Below, piece by piece: positions 8,205-17,484 of a DNA stretch of 64,000 bases (the stretch's first letter is position 1; each line of letters opens with the position of its first letter). Source of the stretch: Hyphomicrobiales bacterium (GTDB lineage: Bacteria > Pseudomonadota > Alphaproteobacteria > Rhizobiales > Methyloligellaceae); assembly GCA_021775555.1 (NCBI GenBank), contig JAJFHP010000065.1, forward strand, positions 62,001-126,000, read 5' to 3'. The notes under the pieces were generated by a model, which saw only the letters and a list, made by a program, of their open reading frames with translations, had not been told where the DNA came from and made no database searches. A program made the position numbers and the translations under genes.

Positions 8205-11200
8205 TCAGTTCGATGCACCGCCGAAGCGATCGGGATCAAACGGACTGCCAAGCGAATTCGGTCCGGCCGTTTGTGCACCGGATTGAGAAGGCGGCCTAAG
8301 ATTATTCGGTGTCCTGCCCGTCAGTTCAAATATCTGCCGGAAAATACCAGGCGCCACAATCGACAGCGGATTGACCAACACGCGCGGATTGCCCGCCGAT
8401 CCCTTCACGGTATAGGTGATGCCAACCACACCCTCGCCCCTGCGTCCAACGAGCAAACTGCCGATGATAGGAATGGAACCCAGTGCTGAATTCAACCCAT
8501 AGAGGGGAATAAAGGTTCCTCCCAGGTCCACGACCTTGTTCTTGATATCAACACTGCCACGTATGGTTGCTCCCAGTTGCGGACCATTGACATAAGAATT
8601 GTGCAGAACGAATTGACCGCCACCAACCGAGAATGGCACTTCAAGTTGGTCGAAGGGGATACGCTGACGCCGGGCAACTCTGTCGCTACCTTCTGGTTTG
8701 CCAAAGGTAAGTTTTGGATCATCGTCCGCGTTCGAGAGCACTTCGGAGATGACGCGATCCCCAAGAACTGTGAAATCCCTGGCCCATAAAGTTCCGGTTT
8801 TACTGGCCAGGCCCCGCGTGTCCAGTGTCACCTTGAGCGAGGTCTGCCCGCCTTCCATGCGTGGATAAAATCCGATCAGGCGGAATGCCGACCCGGCATC
8901 GTCGCTTTCCGCAAGCACCACGCGTTCATTCTGTCCGCCGTCCACGAGTCTGACGGCAATGTCCGACTTTCCATTGAGCTGCCCCTTGGCATCAAGCGCC
9001 ACCATCCGGCCGTCCTTTTTCACAAGGTCGATCGTGACATCCTTCACCGTTGTGTCGAAAAAGCCGACCATGGCGCCAATCCGGGCCTTGAGTTCCAGCC
9101 CCGGCGCTGTTTCAGGTCGTAAAGGCTGGTCATCTGCAAGCTGTCCCGAGGAGAACAGGGAGCGGAAGAACTGACGTCCGTCATAGGCGGGCCCATTGGC
9201 CTGCACTTCCCACACATTATCGGTGCGCAACTTGCCGGCTACTTCCAGATGGGTAATCACATTTAATGAAAAATCCGGGAAAAAGAATGCGTTTGGCCAG
9301 TTGTCCTCCGCCAGCGATATCCACCCATCGATGGCAATATCGCTACCCATAATTCTGAAATTCTGAAGTTCGGTATTCCCCTCAATGCCTTTCCCTACAT
9401 CGAATCCGAGAACGGCCGCACGTCCCCGCGGTTTGCGCCAGCCTACATTGGCGAGAATAAGCTCCGCGCCGCCCAGATCAGCCTGTACGCGTATCTTCTT
9501 TGTCTTGCTGCCCACGGGTTGCTGGTCAATGGACACAATGGTCGGAACAGGTCCGCGCAAAATATGGTTGATCCTGATACCCAGTTGCTCGCGCGCGGGT
9601 TCATCCAGCACCGCGCTCAACCGCAATTCCGGCTGTTTATTCAGAGGAGCATCGAAAATACGCTGCCAGCTCAATACTGCAGGGACACCGTTTACAAGCA
9701 CATCACCTTGCGCCTCGAGCGCCTGTTCAGTGACGTTGAACGTGATCTCTCCGCCTTCCACCTTGGTACCGCCAAACGCGCGCGATGCACTTGCTTCTTC
9801 CAGGTTGAGGCTGCCGCGTAGTTTGATGTCGGAAAATTCAAGATCCTTGATGAGTGGCAGCTCCAGCTTGAACGTTCCGGTCGTCTTGCCGCCAATATCT
9901 TTCGGTTTCAGCCCGGTCTCACTGACAAAACCAAGAGGCTTGTGGTCCAGCAATTCGAGGACGGTTTCAGCCGCACCTTTTGATGTGAATTCGATTTGGC
10001 CGATCTCTGGCAAAGGCCGCAGGTCATCGACCTTGAAGCGTCCCGCCCCCATCAAAAGTTTCTTACCCGAAGGCAGCACGACCCACCCTTTTGGCGCATC
10101 GAATTCCATGCTCCGGCCCCTGATCTTGAGCGTGCTGTCGATAGTTTGCAGGGGAGGCAGGCCAGGTATGTAGCTCATTTCAAGGCCCGTAGCGGAAAAA
10201 TCCACAAGCACGGATGAGTCTGGAATGTCACCGCCCTTTTGCAGGTTGGCCAACTCTCCCGCTTTCAGGTCAATCTCGAATGACCCGCCGGTTATCTGAC
10301 CAGCACTTACCCGCTTTCCAACCCATTCGCGTGCACCTGCGGCTACAAATTTCGGCCACATCTTCATCAGCACGGAGAGCTTCATGGGACTGAAATTTCC
10401 GGCCAGTTGGATCTCCGGAGAATCCGGCGCATCGGTGACTGTTCCGGCAAACTCGATTACGCCTTCCTTGAGCTGCATCGTAAACTGTTGCAGCACGACA
10501 TGGCCGGCTTTTTTATCGACAGTCCCCCTAGCCTCAAGTTTCCGCACCTTGGTTGGCTCAAGCCCGAACTCTTCCACTCCGAACAGAGCATCATCCGCCT
10601 TCAGATCAAACGACCACAGATTATCATTGTCCTGATCCTTAACCGGAGTGAAGGACCCGGAAATCGTGGCATGGCTCTTACCCCATTCAATTCGGGACGG
10701 CAGGATATCAATACGGTCCTTCTGCGCCTCATATCGGATATGCAGATCTCCCTTATCGATCTGCACCGGGTATTTGCGATCCCATGGCAGGATAATATGA
10801 CCGGCTGACACATTCAGCTCTGCCTCGGCGCCCAACAATTCACCCGCGGTGGAAAGATGCACCCTGGTTTTGGCCGAAAGCGGAAGATTAAGAGCTTGCA
10901 GTACCGGAAACCCTGGAAAATTGGATGCCAGACCGGTTGGAACGAGGTCTTCAATCAGCGCGGTAAAAGTGAGGCGCTTGTGTTTGGCCGATTGATTGGT
11001 GCGAAAGTTGAACTTCCATGGCCCGGTGGCGGAGGAAATCTCACCCGAACCGAGAATGATGCTTTCTTTCTTCTTATGTGTCAGATCGATGGAAAAATCG
11101 GGCACCTGCCAGTAGCTCTGCTTGCCCAGCTGGTCAAAAATGACCACTGCATCGCGTACACCGAAACGGCTGAGATAAGCACTTGCAGTCTTGCGTTTGC

Positions 11201-11891
11201 GCGCTTGGTCAAAGGCCGCTGCAATGGTACGCGAGAGATTGATTTCCTTGGAGGACCCGAAAATGGATATCCCGGGTTCCGCGCCACGCTCCGGGATGTT
11301 CCCCTCCCCCACGCTACCCCGCAATGCTGTCTGAGGATCTGGACCCGGTTCGTTGCGCGTGAATGAGAGAGACAATCCACCCTCGTCGGTCTGGAACATC
11401 AACAGGCGCGGTCCGATGAAATCTACGCTGCCCGGGGCAATCCTGCCCGACAGCAGCGCCCGCCCGCTCAATCCGATTGCAGCCAGCGGCGCTTGAGCAA
11501 CCACGGCACCCTGTTTGTCAATCAGGCGAATATTTCTCAGCCGGAAATTGACGCCAGGGCCGGACTTGTCCCGTTGCAGAATCGCATCGTCAATCTTCAC
11601 CTCCACATCGGCCATTTCCCGGTTGATGGCATCTTCCAGGACAGGCACCAGAGTTGAAAGGGACATCGGCCCCTGGTTAAGCCGTCCATAGGCAAGGGCC
11701 AGCATCACTGAGCCAACGACAAACAGCCCGGCGAAAATCTCCAGGGTCAGCAGCAGAGAACGATGCGAGATATGACCCAGTCCCAACTGGACCGGCTCAG
11801 GGATGTAGCGAATGAGTTGACGGCCTTTTTGGATAGGCAACTCGACAAGCGCCCTTCCCTTTTCCGTCCATTTTTGAATATCTCGCGCCAT
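8205..11891 (-). CDS. large AsmA-like/DUF3971 inner-membrane-anchored protein
   Basis: A 1228-residue protein with one N-terminal membrane segment (about residues 45-68, LLLTLEIFAGLFVVGSVML) and a long beta-rich periplasmic part with repeated G-x-I-x-L type strands. This is the architecture of the YhdP/AsmA/TamB-like group, and the C-terminal LGGTFIPLYGLNSALGSIPIIG segment is a hallmark of the AsmA-like C-terminal domain. Family knowledge links such proteins to phospholipid movement toward the outer membrane; that role is inferred here. A proline- and glycine-rich tail ends the protein. Confidence 0.85.
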   Translation of the reverse strand: MARDIQKWTEKGRALVELPIQKGRQLIRYIPEPVQLGLGHISHRSLLLTLEIFAGLFVVGSVMLALAYGRLNQGPMSLSTLVPVLEDAINREMADVEVKIDDAILQRDKSGPGVNFRLRNIRLIDKQGAVVAQAPLAAIGLSGRALLSGRIAPGSVDFIGPRLLMFQTDEGGLSLSFTRNEPGPDPQTALRGSVGEGNIPERGAEPGISIFGSSKEINLSRTIAAAFDQARKRKTASAYLSRFGVRDAVVIFDQLGKQSYWQVPDFSIDLTHKKKESIILGSGEISSATGPWKFNFRTNQSAKHKRLTFTALIEDLVPTGLASNFPGFPVLQALNLPLSAKTRVHLSTAGELLGAEAELNVSAGHIILPWDRKYPVQIDKGDLHIRYEAQKDRIDILPSRIEWGKSHATISGSFTPVKDQDNDNLWSFDLKADDALFGVEEFGLEPTKVRKLEARGTVDKKAGHVVLQQFTMQLKEGVIEFAGTVTDAPDSPEIQLAGNFSPMKLSVLMKMWPKFVAAGAREWVGKRVSAGQITGGSFEIDLKAGELANLQKGGDIPDSSVLVDFSATGLEMSYIPGLPPLQTIDSTLKIRGRSMEFDAPKGWVVLPSGKKLLMGAGRFKVDDLRPLPEIGQIEFTSKGAAETVLELLDHKPLGFVSETGLKPKDIGGKTTGTFKLELPLIKDLEFSDIKLRGSLNLEEASASRAFGGTKVEGGEITFNVTEQALEAQGDVLVNGVPAVLSWQRIFDAPLNKQPELRLSAVLDEPAREQLGIRINHILRGPVPTIVSIDQQPVGSKTKKIRVQADLGGAELILANVGWRKPRGRAAVLGFDVGKGIEGNTELQNFRIMGSDIAIDGWISLAEDNWPNAFFFPDFSLNVITHLEVAGKLRTDNVWEVQANGPAYDGRQFFRSLFSSGQLADDQPLRPETAPGLELKARIGAMVGFFDTTVKDVTIDLVKKDGRMVALDAKGQLNGKSDIAVRLVDGGQNERVVLAESDDAGSAFRLIGFYPRMEGGQTSLKVTLDTRGLASKTGTLWARDFTVLGDRVISEVLSNADDDPKLTFGKPEGSDRVARRQRIPFDQLEVPFSVGGGQFVLHNSYVNGPQLGATIRGSVDIKNKVVDLGGTFIPLYGLNSALGSIPIIGSLLVGRRGEGVVGITYTVKGSAGNPRVLVNPLSIVAPGIFRQIFELTGRTPNNLRPPSQSGAQTAGPNSLGSPFDPDRFGGASN

Positions 11892-12126
11892 TATCCGTTA
11901 ATTCCAGAGAGTCGGCTGTGGGAGCTGCGAGGATGCATAACATTTCCTCGCGTCAATCAGTCCCACAAAACTCACAATTTCACGCGGATATCCTGAGCTG
12001 CCTCTGCGTTTTCATTGCGGATTGTTCACCGGCAGAGATACGCTCGCGCAGCCCCGCGCGAATATGAGCTTTACGACCATTCTCCTCTAATCTTATTACT
12101 TCTATTAAAAATGGCGGCTTTAGACT

Positions 12127-12141
12127 CGGGATATCATCCCG
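12127..12141. promoter_or_regulatory. CGGGAT-ATC-ATCCCG dyad upstream of bcp
   Basis: A perfect 6-base inverted repeat with a 3-base centre, 40 bases upstream of the bcp start. Candidate operator or leader hairpin; no regulator can be named. Confidence 0.35.
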
Positions 12142-12180
12142 CCTATAGGCAAATATCGACCAAAGGAAGGCGACTTTTAC

Positions 12181-12645
12181 ATGCTCAACGAAGGAGATGC
12201 TGCACCAGACTTCGAACTGGAAAGCGATGGCGGTGGACTCATCCGCCTCCGCGATTTGAAAGGCAAACCAGTCGTCGTCTATTTCTATCCCAAGGACGAT
12301 ACCAGCGGCTGTACCAAGCAGGCTATAGCGTTCACTGAAAAGGCACCGCAATTCTCCAGTGCCGGCACCCGCATCATCGGTATCTCCCCCGATACAGTAG
12401 CGAGCCATGACAAGTTCAAGTCAAAACACAAACTTGGCATACAACTCGCTGCTGACACCGAAAAAGTCGTGGCCCAGGCCTATGGTGTCTGGGTGGAAAA
12501 AAGCATGTATGGTCGTAAATATATGGGCGTGGAACGTTCTACATTCCTGGTGGATGAGAATGGAAAAGTTGCTCGAATCTGGCGTAAGGTCAGGGTGCCA
12601 GGGCACGTTGAGGAGGTTTTAGAAGTAGTTCAGTCACTTAGCTGA
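12181..12645 (+). CDS. bcp: thioredoxin-dependent peroxiredoxin, Bcp/PrxQ type
   Basis: A 154-residue peroxiredoxin. The peroxidatic cysteine is C44 in DTSGCTKQA, the Bcp/PrxQ signature; there is no Cys five residues later, so the resolving partner is not the usual PrxQ cysteine. It reduces hydroperoxides using thioredoxin. An AAGGAAGG ribosome-binding site precedes the ATG. Upstream, a dyad lies in the leader. The next gene is bactofilin in the same direction after a 272-base gap. Confidence 0.93.
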   Translation: MLNEGDAAPDFELESDGGGLIRLRDLKGKPVVVYFYPKDDTSGCTKQAIAFTEKAPQFSSAGTRIIGISPDTVASHDKFKSKHKLGIQLAADTEKVVAQAYGVWVEKSMYGRKYMGVERSTFLVDENGKVARIWRKVRVPGHVEEVLEVVQSLS

Positions 12646-12743
12646 TTTCACTCCAGCAAAATACAAAAAAATCCTGTCTACAAAGCGAGACACCATATCC
12701 CAGAATCTCCATGACAATGATCGACCGAGTCAGTATTCTCTGG

Positions 12744-12756
12744 CCCAACGGTTGGG
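12744..12756. promoter_or_regulatory. CCCAACGGTTGGG palindrome upstream of the bactofilin gene
   Basis: Perfect 6-base arms around one base in the 272-base gap between bcp and the bactofilin gene. A TATGAT hexamer about 40 bases downstream could be a -10 box, but no good -35 accompanies it. No regulator is assigned. Confidence 0.25.
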
Positions 12757-12917
12757 GGACCGATGGGGGAATTGCGGCTTTCGCGCCTAGTGTATGATGT
12801 ATCAAGGTGGCAACCTCCGGTCTATCGGCTGGTTGGTATGTGCGAGCTGGAATATTTGCATGCCAACCTTATACGTTTAGACCTTGCACCCCTGACTGCC
12901 AGTTTGGAGGGCTATTT

Positions 12918-13508
12918 ATGTTCACAAGAAAACCGGACCGCAGCACGGAAAAACCAGCGGCTGCAAAAATACCAGAACCGGAAAGCAGAGCTGAAAAGCC
13001 CGCTCCTGCACCAATTGAGCCACTGAAACTCTCCACGCCTCTCAAAGGATCAAGCCAGATGGTACCATCAGTCATCGGAGAAGACCTCACCGTCGAAGGT
13101 AATGTGATCTCAAAAGGTGAAGTGCAGCTTGAAGGTGAAATCAAGGGAGATTGCCATTGTGCATCTCTGGTGATCGGCGACAAAGCTTTGATAGAAGGTG
13201 GTGTCCTTGCAGACGATGTCATCGTCCGCGGCAAGGTCGTAGGTTCAATTCGCGGTCACCGCGTGACCTTGCAATCCAGCTCCCACGTGGAAGGTGATAT
13301 TTTTCACCAGTCTCTGGCAATTGAGCAAGGTGCCTATTTCGAGGGCAAATCTCGCCGCTCTGACGATCCGCTGGCCGATTCCAAACCCAGCGTGGCGGCG
13401 AAAGTTGGATATGGAAAAAGTGAAAGCACCGGCAGTTCAACTTCTTCAGGCAGCCTAACCGGTGGAGACGACGACACGTCGCCTTCATCATCACGCGCGA
13501 CACAATAG
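12918..13508 (+). CDS. bactofilin (polymer-forming cytoskeletal protein)
   Basis: A 196-residue protein started at the ATG at 12918, which has GGAGG seven bases upstream; an earlier in-frame start at 12807 would add 37 residues unlike the family. The central region (about residues 50-145) has the repeated G-x-hydrophobic pattern of the bactofilin beta-helix (IGEDLTVEGNVISKGEVQLEG and following turns). It is flanked by a proline/lysine-rich N-terminus and a serine-rich C-terminus. Bactofilins polymerise and organise envelope or stalk structures. The genes downstream on the opposite strand are prfB, PBP1A and the amidase. Confidence 0.93.
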   Translation: MFTRKPDRSTEKPAAAKIPEPESRAEKPAPAPIEPLKLSTPLKGSSQMVPSVIGEDLTVEGNVISKGEVQLEGEIKGDCHCASLVIGDKALIEGGVLADDVIVRGKVVGSIRGHRVTLQSSSHVEGDIFHQSLAIEQGAYFEGKSRRSDDPLADSKPSVAAKVGYGKSESTGSSTSSGSLTGGDDDTSPSSSRATQ

Positions 13509-13594
13509 TCACCGTACCTCGCAAGGTCCGGAAACTCCTAGTTGAACGGCCAGGGAGCGCTGCGCGGGCAAGACCCGGTGCCCCGGACGGATGC

Positions 13595-14726
13595 TTAACT
13601 CAGATCCTCGACTTTTTCTCCGCCGCCGCCATGCACGCGCTGGGCAAGTGCCGCCTCGATAAAGGCATCGATATCCCCATCTAGAACGGCGACAGGATTG
13701 GAGCTTTCCACTCCCGTGCGCAAATCCTTCACCATCTGATAGGGCTGGAGCACATATGACCTTATCTGATGCCCCCAGCCGATTTCGGTTTTTGAGGCTG
13801 CCTGGGCCTGTGCCTCTTCCTCGCGGCGCTGAAGTTCCGCTTCGTAAAGACGCGCACGCAGCATGTCCCACGCGGTTGCGCGATTCTTGTGCTGTGAGCG
13901 CTGGTTTTGGCACTGTACAACGATACCCGTTGGAATGTGAGTTATCCGGACCGCACTGTCGGTGGTATTGACATGCTGCCCGCCGGCACCGCTCGCCCGG
14001 TAGGTATCAATGCGCACGTCTTTTTCCTCGATATCGATATCGATTGAATCATCAATAACCGGGAAAGCCCATACAGAAGCAAAACTCGTATGCCTGCGGG
14101 CATTGGAGTCAAATGGCGATATGCGGACCAGCCGGTGTACGCCGGACTCGGTTTTTATCCAGCCATAGGCGTTAAGCCCCTGTATCAGAAGCGTGGCAGA
14201 TTTGATGCCCGCTTCCTCGCCTTCATTTGAGCCGATCAACTCAGCCTTGAACCCGCGCTGTTCGGCCCAGCGTATATACATACGCATGAGCATCTGCGCC
14301 CAGTCCTGGCTTTCTGTACCACCAGCGCCTGCATGAATTTCCAGGTAGCTGTCATTGCCGTCCGCTTCGCCCGAAAGAAGCGTCTCCACTTCGCGCTTCT
14401 GCGTTTCACGATGGAGCCCCTCAAGGGCCTTTTCAGCTTCCGAGACAACATCCGCGTCATTTTCAATCTCGCCAAGCTCTATCAACTCCAGATTGTCACC
14501 CAACTCGCGCTCAAGCCGCTCAAAGACTGTGAGCGCACCTTCCAGCCCCTGGCGTTTGCGCATGAGTTTCTGCGCTTTTTGTGGGTCGTCCCAAAGATCT
14601 GATGCTTCAGCTTGCCGGTTTAATTCCTCCAGCTGTTTATGCGCACGCTCCGGGTCAAAGGTGCCTCCTCAGCAGCTCCAGGGACTGCTTGATTTCATCT
14701 ACAATGATTTGCACTTCACTGCGCAT
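13595..14726 (-). CDS. prfB: peptide chain release factor 2, with programmed +1 frameshift
   Basis: RF2 ends translation at UGA and UAA. The gene is in two frames: 23 codons from the ATG at 14726 reach CTT TGA C (14660-14654), where a +1 shift at the in-frame TGA joins the main frame (14656 to 13595), giving 376 residues. An internal AGGAGG (14664-14669) lies three bases before CTT, exactly the arrangement of the known autoregulatory shift. The product carries the RF2 recognition tripeptide SPF (VRISPFDSN) and the catalytic GGQ (GAGGQHVN). An annotation started at the first in-frame ATG after the shift (14563) would lose the N-terminus. It follows the PBP1A gene. Confidence 0.97.
14654..14669 (-). 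promoter_or_regulatory. programmed +1 ribosomal frameshift site of prfB
   Basis: Internal Shine-Dalgarno AGGAGG (14664-14669), three bases, then CTT TGA C (14660-14654). This is the conserved RF2 autoregulation signal: low RF2 makes ribosomes pause at TGA and slip forward. Confidence 0.96.
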
Positions 14727-14819
14727 ATTCTGTTCTCCAAATTCAAATGCATCGACGCCAGTGCCAACCCACTCGACGTGCTTGCGTCATCGCGGTGGGA
14801 TCCTCAAAGGCCGTTTGAG

Positions 14820-17333
14820 CTAGTAAAGCCCGCCTGGTGCCGGGCGTGTGAACCAACCTTGACCCTGCGGAGCAGGAGCCGGTGCCTCGGATTGATAGTA
14901 TCGGGGCGGTTGTGTGCCCGGTTTGAAGGCTTCAAGAATTGCGGAAGTATCGCCAGGAGACGCCCTGAACCCGGTTTTGCGGTTGATCCTGATGAGCTGC
15001 ATCCCAGGCGGGATTCGAAATGGTACAGCCAGCTTATCTGCCAATGCAGCCTTCATGAAATCACGGAAAATTGGCGATGCTGCACCACTGCCTGTTTCGC
15101 CGCGCCCCATGGGTTTCGGCTGGTCGAAGCCGACGAAAACGCCGACCGCGAGATCAGGGGCAAATCCCATGAACCAGGCGTCCTTCTCATCATTTGTCGT
15201 GCCGGTCTTGCCGGCCAGTGGTTTGCCAACTGCCTTCACACGTGTCCCGGTGCCACGCTGTACCACGCCCTCCAGCATAGACGTGATCTGATAAGCGCTG
15301 TGAGGATCGATAATTTGCTTCCTGTCGTCCTCCAGAACCGGCTCCACCTGTCCATCCCAGGCGCGGCCCCGGCAATCGGGACAATCCCGCGAATCATGGC
15401 GCCAGATGGTGCGGCCATAGCGGTCCTGAATTCTGTCAATCAGTGTCGCGTTGACATGTTTGCCACCGTTGACGAGCATTGAATATGCGGTCGTCAATCG
15501 CAGCAGCGTCGTTTCACCCGCCCCCAGTGCCATGGACAGCATCGGCATCAGATTGTCATAAATTCCGAAACGGCGGGAATATTCGGAGATCAACGGCATA
15601 CCCATGTCCTGGGCCAAGCGCACAGTCATCAGGTTTCGTGATCGCTCAATGCCCAGCCTGAGTGTTGAGGGACCATAAAATTTCTTGCCATAATTCTGGG
15701 GACGCCAGAGGGGCAGTCCAGGACCCTGCTCAATTGCCAGTGGTGCATCAAGCACGACACTGGCCGGAGTATAGCCATTATCCAGGGCTGTCGCATATAT
15801 GAACGGCTTGAATGCCGAACCCGGTTGACGGCGTGCCTGAACAGCCCGGTCAAATTCGCTTTCCGCAAAACTGAATCCGCCGACAAGCGCGAGCACGCGC
15901 CCCGTATGAGGATCCATGGCAACAAGCCCACCCCCGACCGCAGGGATTTGCATCAACTGCCACTGGCCAGGGATTTCGACACCTTCCTTGTTATGGTCGG
16001 GCGCCACATAGACAACATCACCCTCGCTGAGTACGGAGTCAGCAGATTTAGCCCGGGGGCCCATACGGCCTTTTTCATTTATCGGCCGCACCCATTTGAT
16101 GTTCTTGAAGGGGATGTATCCGCCTTCGCGCTTCTTTACCAGCGCACCTGACGCTTGCTGTTCGGGGCGCAAACCGATCGTTGCCTTGTCCTTGTCCACC
16201 TTGATCACCACGGACAGACGCCAGTTACCTATGTCAGCCGGGATTTTGATTTTACTCAGCGGCACACCCCAGTCTCCGGCGATGTCGATTTTCTGCACGG
16301 GACCGCGCCATCCGTGACGGCGGTCATAGGCCACCAGACCATTCACAAGTGCTTTACGGGCTTCACGCTGCAGATGGGGATCAAGTGTTGCGCGTACAGA
16401 CAGACCCCCGCCATACAGGCGCTCCTTGCCGTAGGTGTCCAGCAATTGACGGCGCACTTCCTCGGCAAAGAATTCGGCCGCAAAAATATGTGCTCCCAGG
16501 GGGCGTGGATCGACATTAAGCGGCTGCGCCTTGGCTGCCTCGGCTTCCTCGGCCGTCACATATCCATTCTCGGTCATGCGATCAATCACCCAATTGCGCC
16601 TGGTAAGGGCTTTCTGGGTCTTGCGGAAGGGATGGTAGTTATTTGGGGCCTTTGGCAAAGCGGCCAGATAGGCAATATCGGACAGGCTCAATTCACTGAG
16701 GGACTTACCCCAGTAGTTCAGCGCGGCAGCAGCTACCCCATAGGATTTCAAGCCAAAGAAAATTTCATTCAGGTAAAGTTCAAGAATTTGATCTTTGGTA
16801 AAAGCGCGCTCAATGCGGATGGCCAAGATGGCCTCCTTTATCTTGCGCTCAAATTTCACCTCGCCTGAAAGCAAAAAGTTTTTTGCCACCTGTTGAGTGA
16901 TAGTCGATGCACCAACCAGGCGCTTGCCGCTGCTGAGATTATTCAGATTGGTTACTGCGGCACGAATAATGCCTTGAAAATCGATACCGCCATGCTGGTA
17001 AAAATTCTTGTCTTCAGCCGCCAAAAAGGCCTGGATCAATTTTTCAGGGATCGTATTGATAGGCACGTAAATCCGCCGCTGCTCGGCATACTCAGCGATC
17101 AGAGAGCCATTGCTTGCATGAACACGAGTCATGACTGGCGGTTCATATTTTGCCAGCACCTCGTAGTCCGGCAAATCTTTGGATACGCGCCACAGCAAGA
17201 AGGCCACGCCGATTGACGCCGCAACAAATAAAATCATGCCGACAGCAAACAGGTAGCCGATCAAACGCAGCACAGGATTACGCCGGCGGCGGCGCTTTTC
17301 CTCTGGTGGCTTTATCGGGGCGGTGATGTCCAT
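14820..17333 (-). CDS. mrcA: penicillin-binding protein 1A (bifunctional peptidoglycan synthase)
   Basis: An 837-residue class A PBP. It has a short basic cytoplasmic start, one membrane segment (about residues 25-50), a glycosyltransferase domain with AAEDKNFYQHGGID and GASTITQQVAKN, an OB-like insert, and a transpeptidase domain with SxxK in GSAFKPF, SxN in SRN and KTGT in AGKTGTTNDEKDAWFMG. It polymerises and cross-links peptidoglycan outside the inner membrane. It lies between the amidase gene (151 bases upstream) and prfB (93 bases downstream), all on the minus strand. Confidence 0.95.
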   Translation of the reverse strand: MDITAPIKPPEEKRRRRRNPVLRLIGYLFAVGMILFVAASIGVAFLLWRVSKDLPDYEVLAKYEPPVMTRVHASNGSLIAEYAEQRRIYVPINTIPEKLIQAFLAAEDKNFYQHGGIDFQGIIRAAVTNLNNLSSGKRLVGASTITQQVAKNFLLSGEVKFERKIKEAILAIRIERAFTKDQILELYLNEIFFGLKSYGVAAAALNYWGKSLSELSLSDIAYLAALPKAPNNYHPFRKTQKALTRRNWVIDRMTENGYVTAEEAEAAKAQPLNVDPRPLGAHIFAAEFFAEEVRRQLLDTYGKERLYGGGLSVRATLDPHLQREARKALVNGLVAYDRRHGWRGPVQKIDIAGDWGVPLSKIKIPADIGNWRLSVVIKVDKDKATIGLRPEQQASGALVKKREGGYIPFKNIKWVRPINEKGRMGPRAKSADSVLSEGDVVYVAPDHNKEGVEIPGQWQLMQIPAVGGGLVAMDPHTGRVLALVGGFSFAESEFDRAVQARRQPGSAFKPFIYATALDNGYTPASVVLDAPLAIEQGPGLPLWRPQNYGKKFYGPSTLRLGIERSRNLMTVRLAQDMGMPLISEYSRRFGIYDNLMPMLSMALGAGETTLLRLTTAYSMLVNGGKHVNATLIDRIQDRYGRTIWRHDSRDCPDCRGRAWDGQVEPVLEDDRKQIIDPHSAYQITSMLEGVVQRGTGTRVKAVGKPLAGKTGTTNDEKDAWFMGFAPDLAVGVFVGFDQPKPMGRGETGSGAASPIFRDFMKAALADKLAVPFRIPPGMQLIRINRKTGFRASPGDTSAILEAFKPGTQPPRYYQSEAPAPAPQGQGWFTRPAPGGLY

Positions 17334-17484
17334 GATATGAAATCCGTGACGACTATCTATTGCGCCGTTTCATTTATGGCAAGCCTAGTAAAGAATATGG
17401 CAATAAATCGTCTGAGAGTCCGCATAATTTCCGCCTTGTCCTGAGCCGTAACGCAAATCCCTTTATGCCATCAGCAAGCTGGAA

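Noticed and set aside
9385-10173. Plus-strand 262-codon frame opposite the AsmA-like gene
   Set aside because: Low-complexity Ser/Pro/Arg product typical of an antisense shadow.
14355-15482. Plus-strand 375-codon frame opposite prfB and PBP1A
   Set aside because: It spans two well-supported minus-strand genes and has no recognisable domain.
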